A stretch of DNA of 64,000 nucleotides from Rosa chinensis. Its lineage: Eukaryota; Streptophyta; Magnoliopsida; Rosales; Rosaceae. The DNA is taken from assembly GCF_002994745.2 (NCBI RefSeq), contig NW_020126818.1, positions 124,001 to 188,000 of the forward strand, given 5' to 3'. The notes below the pieces were generated by a model. That model did not search any database and was not told the origin of the DNA. It saw only the letters and a list, made by a program, of their open reading frames with translations. Shown here one piece after another: positions 55,486 to 64,000 of the stretch. The position numbers and the translations under genes were made by a program. How positions within the stretch are numbered: position 1 is the stretch's first letter; each line of letters opens with the position of its first letter.

Positions 55486-57662
55486 TGATAGGAGCATTTT
55501 AATGCGACGTTTTAACTGCATTTCCCTACATTTTCTGCGCCATTTCCTTGAAAATCCCTGTTTGGGAAAGTTTCCATTCTTTGATTGGGAAAGTTCCTTA
55601 TTGTAGAAAGTTTCCATTTTTGTAGTTTTCATTTCTCATTTCTCATTTTTCATTTCTCATTTCTCATTTCTCATTTCTCATTTCTCATTTCTCATTTCTC
55701 ATTTTTAGTAAGTTTCTATTTTCATTTTTAGAAACTTTCCATTTCTCAATTTTAGAAAGTTTCTATTTTTCAAATTAGGTAAGTTTCCATTTTTTTCATA
55801 CTAGTTTCTATTTTCAGGACCTCCGAGCTAAAAAGTGGAAATGAACGCACGAATAGAAAGAGGAGCTTGCGAACATCAAGACGAACAAATATGAGAGAAA
55901 AAGGGCCACACAATTGAGCAGAAATGAAGAAATAAGCTTTCCTAGTCCAACCAGGAAACCCTGCGAAATGGAGGAAGGCTTCCCTAGCAAGTTTCCAACG
56001 CAACCATGAAAAAGAAATGGAAAAATAATGTGTTTTGCGTTGGAAGATGAGAAGGCTTAAAGAAGAAGCAACGAGGCCCAAGAACTCTTTGGATTTTCGG
56101 CAAAATGGATCAAGGCCCATCAAAGCCCATGAAATTAGGGTTTGTGACGCAAGAAGTAAACCCTAGGGATGTGTTGCCGTGAAAACCAAAGGGAGGAGAG
56201 AAAAGTGGCGTGAAAATCAAGAAGAAAATAAAAGATTACGCCAAGAGATTTTCTAGGGTGAAGTTTAAGGAAAGAAATCGAGAAAAGCACCAAATGGCGT
56301 CTAGATTCATTCCTAGAAACCCTAAGTATATTTGGACGAAAATACAAGAAGAAAATCAGAAATATTCAAGGAATTTCGGCAAGAATATATTAGGGAATCT
56401 TCTTGGAGTTTTGTGATTGGTTGGATGACACACTAGGGCTTATTTGGCAATTTCTCATTGGTGGAAGGCATGTGGAATTATTAATTTAATTCCTTGAGAA
56501 ACTAAACAGAAAATCACGGCTTGGAGGCCAAGACATGTCGTCCCATATATATACTACACCCTAGACGTCTCAAAGTCACCCACCCCATAATCAGAAAATT
56601 CTCTCTACGCGAAAGCTCTCTCCATCCTCTAGTGCATTCAACGTTTCAAGCAAGGGAGAAGAAGAAGAAGAAGGAGCCGTGAGCATCATCATCCATCCTC
56701 CACCTTGAAGCTCGCTTTCGAGATTCAAGAATCCATAACGTTTCATCCTTCATCCCCATCTCCATCTCACGGTGTAATTCAACCTCTTTCTTTGTAATCT
56801 TGCTTTGTTTCGTGAGAATTGTTTCTAGTTGACATTGATGTTTGAACAAGGTTTATAATCTGAAATTTTATGATTGAATAAAGGATTTTCGATTTCTATG
56901 TTGTGATTCCATAGTTGCTTATGTGTGATTGTTCGATTGAATTTGCTTTATAGATACTTTTGTATTTTAATCTTATGTGGTTGCAAACACTTAGGGTTTT
57001 GATATAATTGGTGCTAGGTTTAAGAACATGAAATCGACTTTTCGTTTTGTGTAAACTTGAATCAAAGTAGTAAAGGTTTTGGACAAAAATCGAATTCAAT
57101 TGAAGAGGATTGCAATTAGGTGAACTTATTCATACTAAGTTGTACACTTGAGTTGATAGCCTTTCCTTGAACTTCTTGCGTTGAACATGTATGATTGACT
57201 AGCTTTCTAGGGTTTGATTACATGTTTGATAGGATTAATCTATGTGCTTTCATTTAGATTAATTAGCGTTGAAAAGTAAAATATGGGAAATCGTTTGCTT
57301 TCGAATGTTTCACATGATCAACTCCTTTCACATGACTTGGAAGAACAATGTAGAGTTAATTCGAATTCAATTGTAAAGTTGGTTTTAATCTTTGTTTCTT
57401 ACATTTCATTCTTGTATTTGTGTTTTTGTTTATACTTAGTTTTAATTCTTGTTTTTAATTTTCGAAAAACCAAAAACCTAAACCCCCCTAAATTCGTGAA
57501 TAGTGTTTATATGTGAATAGTATACTTTGTTTTTATTTTAATTGTTTAAATTGTCTTACATTGACAGGTGTACCCTCAATCCCGGAATAGAACGATCCCT
57601 ACTTGCTTATACTACTAATGATATTTCTAGGGTTAAATTATATGCTTGCTTTGAGCGTATCA
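55486..57662 (+). mobile_element. Solo LTR, family A, inside gag
   Basis: A 2177-bp LTR from TGATAGGAGCATTTTAATG to TTGAGCGTATCA, flanked by gaatc (55481-55485, 57663-57667). It has a long (CATTTCT)n-type array at about 55625-55700, TGGGCC/telo-box motifs at 56110-56165 and TATA at 56545-56553. Its U3/R sequence is closest to the non-coding A form (1418-13939): the region at 56590-57540 matches the complement of 1560-2510. Confidence 0.93.
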
Positions 57663-58058
57663 GAATCCTCTTGGTGGGAACTTCCAACGTCCTCAAGGGC
57701 CTTCATTCCAAGGATCATCTTTTCAAAGGCCCTACATGCCCCCTCCTCAACAGAACTCAGGACCTTCAATGTCTCACTATGACAAACGTTGGAAGCCTTG
57801 ACTAGTTCCACCCAGGCCTTGACAAACTCTACTCAAGCTTTGATTCAAGGACAACAGACCCACACTAAGGATATTGCAGATCTTAAGAAACAGATGGGCC
57901 AAGTTGTGGACTTCATGAGCAAGATTCATGAGACTGGGAAGCTTCCTAGTGGCACAATACCTAACCCTAAGGGTAATGTGGAGAATGCATCAGTTGTGAC
58001 TACGAGGAGTGGGAGACCATTTGTGGATCCACCCAAGCAACCCAAGAAGGTCCAATGA
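57663..58058 (+). pseudogene. gag: gag, C-terminal part, gag-pol A element
   Basis: Resumes after the solo LTR with the Pro/Gln-rich tail, then LTSSTQALTNSTQALIQGQQ and LKKQMGQVVDFMSKIHETGK. Instead of the stop used by the gag-only A copy, it continues NASVVTTRSGRPFVDPPKQP toward protease. Near 57783 an A run and near 58047 a C run are each one base shorter than the frame needs, giving a TGA at 58056. Confidence 0.85.
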
Positions 58059-58940
58059 GCATAGAAATTGAGGAAGACCAAGAACCCACCAAGTTGGGTA
58101 TTGAGAAGGACCCTGCAACGTCAAAGGAAGAGACCAAGGCATCCTCATCTTTAAAGGCAAAACCGGAAATCAAAGGTAATAATTCTAACTTATCAAATTC
58201 GGTTATTGCTAACCCTTCTTCTTCTTGCATGCCCTTCCCACGCAGGTTTGCCCAATCTAAGAAGGATGAAAGTGACCAAGCTATCTTGGAAACTTTCAAG
58301 AAGGTGCAAGTAAACCTACCCTCCTAGAGGCCATCAAGCAAGTCCCTAAGTATGCCAAGTTCCTCAAGAGCTTTGCACTACTAGGAGAGTAAACCGTGAA
58401 AAGGAGGTGGTAAAGGTAAGTGAGAATGTCTCTGCCCTAATTCAGAGGAAGATCCCTCCAAAGTGTAAGGATCCTGGAAGCTTTACCATTCCTTGTACTA
58501 TTGGTAACTCTAGATTTAAGAATGCCATGCTAGACCTAGGTGCATCTGTTAATGTTATGCCCTACTCTGTTTATGAAACCCTAGGTCTAGGGGAACTTAA
58601 ATCTGACAATGTTATCATTCAGTTAGCTGACAGATCCAATGCATACCCTAGAGGTTTGTTGGAGGATGTGCTTGTACAGGTTAACCATCTTATCTTCCCA
58701 GCTGATTTTTATGTATTGGAAATGGAGGACTCCCTGTAAGTTCCACTCCATTGCTTTTGGGACGTCCTTTCTTAAGGACAGCTAGGACGAAGATTGATGT
58801 GTATGAAGGCTCTCTTACAATGGAGTTCGATGGTGACATTATTGGCTTTAACATCTTTGAAGCCATGAGGTATCCCTAGAGGTTAATGATTGTTTTTCTG
58901 CTGACATTTTGGATGAACTTGTGCAGAAATGTTTGATGTT
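58059..58940 (+). pseudogene. pol: pol: linker and aspartic protease (frameshifted)
   Basis: A linker rich in Lys/Glu/Ser leads to MPFPRRFAQSKKDESDQAIL, typical of Athila pol upstream of protease. The protease core is at 58407-58739: PGSFTIPCTIGN, MLDLGASVNVMPYSVYE (the D-L-G-A-S active site in place of DTGA/DSGA) and IIQLADRSNAYPRGLLEDVL. It cuts the polyprotein in the particle. The frame breaks near 58320, 58375, 58735 and 58877, each a run one base short; reading past them, LLGRPFLRTARTKIDVYEG and EFDGDIIGFNIFEAM follow. Confidence 0.85.
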
Positions 58941-59683
58941 ATGCATGAGGATACCCTAGTCACTACCCTTGAGAGTGGGGTAGGCTATACAAAGGAAGGC
59001 GTCACCATCTCAGAGGACAAGTTGAAAGACACTTGTGAGGATAAAATCATTGAAAACGTCTCCTTCCTTGAGGCATCACCCTTTATAGGTAAGTCTGTTT
59101 CTCCATTGTCCATTCAGTTATCCACTAACAAGACTTTACCTTCAGTGGTCCAGGCCCCAGAACTTGAGCTAAAACCTCTTCCAGACCATTTGAAGTATGT
59201 CTACTTAGGGGACAAGGAAACCTTGCCAGTGATTGTGTCCTCTGCACTAACAACTCCACAAGAAGAGAAGTTGGTGGAAATGTTGAAGCAACACAAGACC
59301 GCCATAGGATGGACATTGGCGGATATCAAGGGAATCAGCCCTACAACTTGCGTCCACAGGATACTTCTAGAGGAGGGGTCTAAACCACTAGAGAGGCTCA
59401 ACGTCGTCTCAACCCTCCAATGATGGAAGTAGTGAAGAAGGAGGTTATCAAACTCCTTGATTGTGGGGTAATCTACCCTATTTCTGACTCCAAGTGGGTC
59501 TCTCCAGTTCAGGTCGTGCCCAAGAAGTCTGGGATCACTGTGGTAAAGAATGCTGATAACGAACTGGTGCCCCAAAGGACAGTAACAGGCACAGAGTATG
59601 CATTGACTATAGGAGGCTCAACGCAACCACAAGGAAAGACCACTTTCCTCTGCCATTCATTGACCAGATGCTTGAGCGCCTAG
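58929..59683 (+). pseudogene. pol: pol: protease-RT linker and N-terminal RT (frameshifted)
   Basis: A linker (LELKPLPDHLKYVYLGDKET, HKTAIGWTLADIKGISPTTC) leads into RT (MMEVVKKEVIKLLDCGVIYP, WVSPVQVVPKKSGITVV). Frame changes near 59390 and 59597 separate the pieces; both again look like single missing bases. The RT core continues in the long frame from 59668. Confidence 0.85.
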
Positions 59684-61392
59684 CTGGACATGACTACTAC
59701 TGCTTCCTGGATGGATACTCTGGTTACAACCAGATTGCAATTGCAAATGAAGATCAAGAGAAGACAACCTTCACTTGCCCCTTTGGAACGTTTGCCTATA
59801 GACGTATGCCTTTCGGACTTTGCAACGCTCCAGGTACCTTTCAGAGGTGTATGGTAAGTATCTTTTCAGATTATATTGAGAAAATCATAGAGGTATTCAT
59901 GGATGACTTTTCAGTTTTTGGAAAGAATTTTGATGATTGTCTTAATAATCTGGAGATAATTCTGAAACGTTGCATGGAAACTAACCTTGTCTTAAACTGG
60001 GAAAAATGCCATTTTATGGTTAAACAAGGAATAGTTCTAGGACATATTGTATCTGCTAGGGGTATAGAGGTTGATAAAGCCAAGGTTGATATTGTGCGTC
60101 ACTTACCCTCTCCCACTTCTGTGAGAGAGATTCGTTCTTTCCTTGGTCATGCAGGTTTTTACAGGAGGTTCATCAAGGACTTCTCCAAAATTTCGAGACC
60201 CTTATGTCAACTACTCCAGAAGGATGTGCCCTTTCACTTTGACAAGGAGTGTCAAGAAGCTTTTGACAAGCTTAAGGAGTTGTTGACATCTGCCCCCATC
60301 ATGTTACCTCCAGACTGGTCCTTGCCCTTTGAGTTAATGTGTGATGCCTCTGACTACGCAGTTGGAGCCGTTTTGGGACAAAGGAAGGAAAAGCTGCCCT
60401 ATGCCATCTACTACGCCTCAAGGACTCTCAATGATGCACAAATGAACTACTCCACCACAGAGAAAGAGCTCCTTGCAGTTGTCTTTGCCCTTGAGAAGTT
60501 TCGCTCCTATTTACTTGGTACCAAAGTTACTATCTTTACTGACCATGCAGCTTTGAAATACTTGATGACCAAGAAGGAGGCGAAACCAAGGCTCATCAGA
60601 TGGATCCTACTCTTGCAAGAATTCGACGTGGAAATCAAGGACAAGAAGGGTAGTGAGAACGTGGTAGCTGACCACTTGAGTCGCTTAGTGCATGCAGAAG
60701 ATTATCTCCCTCTGGTGGAGACATTTCCAGACGAGCAACTCTTTGGACTTCAGGTAAGTGAACCATGGTATGCAGACATTGTGAATTATATTGTGTCTAG
60801 AAAGATTCCTGATACCATGTCACGTGCTCATAGGGATAGGCTTAAGAAAACTGTTAAGCAATATGTTTGGGATGAACCTTATTTGTGGAAGTATTGCTCT
60901 GATCAATTGATTAGGAGATGTGTGCCTGAACATGAACATAATGCTATACTTTCTTTTTGCCACTCTAAAGCATGTGGGGGACACTTTGGGTCTAAGAAGA
61001 CTGCGTTTAAGGTGCTAGAGTCTGGGTTCTATTGGCCAACATTATTTAGGGATGCACATGCCTATTGTTTAACTTGTGATAAGTGCCAAAGAACAGGAAA
61101 TCTAGGTCCTAGAAATCAAATGCCATTGTCCAATATAATAACTGTTGAAATATTTGATGTCTGGGGTATAGATTTCATGGGACCTTTCCCTTCATCTTTT
61201 GGGTTTCTCTATATCTTACTTGCAGTGGACTATGTTTCCAAATGGGTGGAAGCAAAGGCCACTAGAACTAATGACTCTAAGGTTGTTGCAGATTTTATCA
61301 AGTCTAACATCTTTAGCAGGTTTGGAATGCCTAGAGTTCTCATTAGTGATGGAGGATCCCATTTTTGCAATCGGACGATGAGGCTCTCTTGA
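59668..61392 (+). pseudogene. pol: pol: reverse transcriptase, RNase H and integrase core (574-codon open frame)
   Basis: The longest open frame in the window. [37 protein letters not shown] and the catalytic FMDD at residues 77-80 (F-M-D-D-F-S is characteristic of Athila/Tat). RNase H: acidic residues at about 226 ([13 protein letters not shown]), 267 ([15 protein letters not shown]) and 292 (TDHAALKYL). Integrase: HHCC zinc finger H432-X6-H439 and C467-X2-C470, then DDE core D502 ([10 protein letters not shown]) and D561 ([10 protein letters not shown]). It ends at an early stop after NRTMRLS. Together these would copy the RNA and integrate the cDNA in cis and perhaps for the gag-only relatives. 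No chromodomain. Confidence 0.92.
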
Positions 61393-62059
61393 AGAGATAT
61401 GATGTCACACATAAGGTTTCTACACCTTATCACCCACAAACTAGTGGGCAGGCTGAGGTCTCTAATCGTCAGATTAAGGGATATTGGAGAAGACTGTGAA
61501 CCCCAACAGGAAGGACTGGTCCTTGCGTCTAGAGGATGCTTGTGGGCCTACAGAACTGCATACAAACTCTCATAGGTATGTCACCATATCGAATTGTCTA
61601 TGGAAACCATGCCATTTACCTGTGGAGTTGGAGCACAAAGCTTGGTGGGCTGTGAAGCAGTTCAACATGGATATGGATGCAGCTGGGCTTCATAGGAAGT
61701 TGCAATTGCAAGAGTTAGAGGAGATAAGGAATGATGCCTTTGAAAGTGCTAAAATTTACAAGGATAAGACTAAGGCATTCCATGACAAAATGATTCGAAG
61801 AAAGACTTTTGTTGTGGGTCAAAAAGTTCTTCTCTTCCATTCTCGTCTCAAACTCTTCCCAGGTAAGCTTCGTTCTCGTTGGATTGGACCTTTTGTTATC
61901 ACTCATGTGTTTCCTCATGGAGCTGTGCAGATAAAGAGTGAACATACAAGCAACGAGTTCAAAGTGAATGGCCATCGCTTGAAGCCTTACTATGAGGCAT
62001 TTGTGGAACATGAAGTGGAGGATGTACCCCTCCAAAACGTTCCAAACCCTGAGGATTAA
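61393..62059 (+). pseudogene. pol: pol: integrase C-terminal part (frameshifted)
   Basis: After the break at about 61376 the next frames carry [20 protein letters not shown] (containing the third catalytic acidic residue), then pieces around 61484-61640 split by further single-base gaps, and an open stretch from 61484 with [40 protein letters not shown] and [19 protein letters not shown] (GPF-type C-terminal domain). The stop is at 62057-62059, and the conserved 3' UTR begins at once. Confidence 0.85.
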
Positions 62060-64000
62060 ATGGAGGTACAAGTCTAGGCTGAAAGACTATAAACATTAAG
62101 CGCTGCTTGGGAGGCAACCCAATTCTGAAGTAGCTGTGGAGGAGTCATCAACGCAGATTTGTTTTATCTCTCCCTTTTACTTCTCCAATTTTTCTTTATG
62201 TTGGTAGTCATTTTCGTAAATTTCATCCCTATATGCTTAAGTGTTCCATTGCATGCTTTTATTGATTACATTGAGGACAATGCAATATTTAAGTGTGGGG
62301 AAGGGATTTACACTTTTATCTTGAGTCATATATTGAAAAATACAAAAAATTGAAAAATGTCAAAAATTAAAAATTTTCGTTGCTTTTGTTTTTGTTTTGA
62401 GTCTTAGGATGCCCTTTCAACTGTCTAGGATGATTCTATATCTCTAAAATCATGACTAAAGAGGATCACAAGATTGAGATGATTTTTAAACATGGTATTC
62501 TTTGGTTAATTGAGATATATGAAAAATGTGTGCCTTGTAGTGGATATGGATTCGAAAACTTTGGTACAGAATATGAGCATGTTAGGATGAGTTTTGATTC
62601 ATATAAGCCCATGTGAGATAATTGAGCCATGTCCCTTTTTCTTGGAGTGAAATGAAAAATATATTCTTATTTTCTTGGCGATATTTTGATGATCTCATTA
62701 TTCTTCATTTGATTGATTGCTTGCCATAGATTAAGTTTGATGGACTAGAGAATGCTAGAATTCACTCTTGTGCTTGTTGAGACGTTTGTCAATACATGGC
62801 CCTGATTCTGGAAGGGATAGAGGTACCCTAGGAATTTCCACCATTGCCAAATAAACCTGTGTCCCTAATTGTGCCCGTCGTGGGACTCCCCTAGATAAGC
62901 CCCTTTGAGCCTACATTGAGCCTTTTCATTCATCACCCTTAAACCCTTAACCATGAAGCTTAGTATAGTTAAAACCCTACCCTTTGTTCTAAGAACTTAG
63001 TGGAGCTATCTTTTGAGACATACTTCGTGGGTTTGGTGCTAAGGATGAAAATTGAGAAGAGGTGAAAGTTAAAGTGTGGGGGTAGACTTGTCCATAAAGA
63101 AAAATATATGAAAAAGCCGAGAAAAAGAAAAAAAAAAAAAAAAATGTATACGGCTAAAAAGAAAGAAAGAAAAATGTTTATGGATTTTAGTCCCCCATAC
63201 TTGGTGATTTTGGAGTTTACGTTGAACTGAAGGCCCACTACAGAAAAATTTGGCCTTTGTCCATTCACTATAGTTCAAGGGAAGTTTACAATGAAGATTG
63301 GGCCCAACATGAAGACATTAGGCCCCTTTTATGTTACCTCTAGGGAAAGTGACGTTTTTGCAATACCTTGGTGGATTTCTTGAGGTCTCTACATCTACAT
63401 ATGCTCTGCTAGGTTTTTAGGACACTTTGATAAATCCTTACCTTTCATTTCCTTAAACCTTAAGCCCTAGCCCCATTACAACCCTTGATAAGACCTTCTT
63501 GATCCTTAAGATGGGACAGCCTTTGATGTGGAGATGAGTTACAAGAGTTGAACCTATGGCTTGGGTCCATCTGTGCAAGTAGTTGGTATCCTTCATGAGA
63601 TCTTTAAAGAAAATTATACATGTGCTTTCGTTTCTTGAATTATGTGATATACTTGCTATCTTTCACATATACTTGAGTGTATAAGCTTTAAGCATTGCCA
63701 TGATCTGAGAGAAGAAAGAGTGGATATAACTTGTGAGGAGTTGAATCATACTTGTTTGAAACATGCTTAACAGAAACCATCACCATTGTTTCAACCAAGT
63801 CCTACTTGTGTATATGTAAGTTATGTGTTTTAATTAACTCTCGAATGCCTAACATTGAATTTTGGTTAAGTGCTAATCTTGGTGTTATGAAAGTAAGAGA
63901 TTGCTGAGACAAATAGTTGAAGGGCAATAGAGTCATTGTTTTTGTCAAGTCTTTAAATTTTCGTTGAGTCTTAGTGTGTGTCTTAGTTTGATTTTGCTAA
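62060..64000 (+). other. 3' UTR of the gag-pol A element
   Basis: Non-coding and collinear with 15240-17175 of the gag-only A copy. It includes the AGGCAA hairpin (62107-62122), PPT-like motifs at 62291-62300 and 63072-63082, and an A run near 63129-63143. The window ends at TTTGCTAA, just before the expected PPT and 3' LTR. No env-like open frame is present in these 1.94 kb. Confidence 0.85.
62107..62122 (+). promoter_or_regulatory. Conserved post-stop RNA hairpin (AGGCAA loop), gag-pol A element
   Basis: TTGGG-AGGCAA-CCCAA, a five-pair stem 48 nt after the pol stop. Family B has ATGGG/CCCAT at the same place, so the outer pair is exchanged with pairing kept. Confidence 0.65.

Larger units (their letters stand above)
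47935..64000 (+). mobile_element. Family A Athila-like gag-pol element (3' LTR outside window)
   Basis: Plus-strand element inserted in the Tekay gag: 5' LTR (47935-49943 and 52250-52603, split by a solo LTR), PBS 52609-52625, leader to 54231, gag 54232-58047 (split by a second solo LTR), protease, RT, RNase H and integrase to 62059, and 3' UTR to the window edge, which falls about 20 bases before the expected PPT. It is the only pol-bearing Athila copy here. Several single-base gaps break the frame, so as written it is not translatable as one polyprotein. Confidence 0.92.

Noticed and set aside
62060..64000. Possible env-like gene between pol and the 3' LTR, as in some Athila elements
   Set aside because: No open frame of useful length on the plus strand; the region is alignable with the non-coding 3' UTRs of gag-only copies.

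Overview
The window is a block of nested plant LTR retrotransposons; I find no host gene, rRNA, tRNA gene or CRISPR array. Three things point to an eudicot-type plant nuclear genome, probably gene-poor (pericentromere-like) heterochromatin: Ty3/gypsy Athila-type Gag-Pol proteins, a Tekay/Del chromovirus with a chromodomain-like C-terminus, and primer sites complementary to plant tRNA-Asp. The species cannot be fixed from the sequence.

Three related Athila-like LTR families occur. Family A LTRs are about 2.2-2.4 kb, begin TGATAGGAGCATTTTAATG and end GCGACATCA. Family B LTRs are about 1.72 kb, begin TGATAGGAGCAAAAAAGTG and end GCCGCATCA. Family D is seen only as one rearranged LTR beginning TGATAAGAGCACAAAG. 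Family A occurs in three internal forms: with gag-pol (47935 to beyond 64000), gag only (1-19574) and with no coding sequence (1418-13939). Family B is seen only as gag-only elements with an intact 539-residue Gag.

Layout: 1-19574 is a plus-strand gag-only A element. Its gag is split by a minus-strand three-LTR tandem of the non-coding form (1418-13939, TSD gcatc). That A element sits in the 3' UTR of a plus-strand B element (19575-23704), which ends in rearranged LTR pieces. From 23705 to 30984 lie a D LTR with an inverted duplication, a minus-strand B element without its 5' LTR, and two plus-strand B LTR pieces 11 bp apart. The piece at 30808 is interrupted by an A LTR (30985), and that LTR by a minus-strand Tekay element (32046-47934). 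Tekay in turn carries a complete young gag-only B element (36708-46016), which holds a MULE (42610-44055, 9-bp TSD). The Tekay gag is split at 47935 by the plus-strand gag-pol A element, which contains two solo A LTRs (49944-52244 and 55486-57662) and runs off the right end just before its polypurine tract.

How the parts work together (inference): gag-only and gag-less copies share LTR ends, tRNA-Asp PBS, PPT and several short RNA elements with the pol-bearing A element. They look like parasites mobilised in trans. The most interesting non-coding signals are three RNA helices supported by compensatory changes between copies or families: a U5-PBS helix, a hairpin with an AGGCAA loop just after the last coding stop, and repeated hairpins in the leader.
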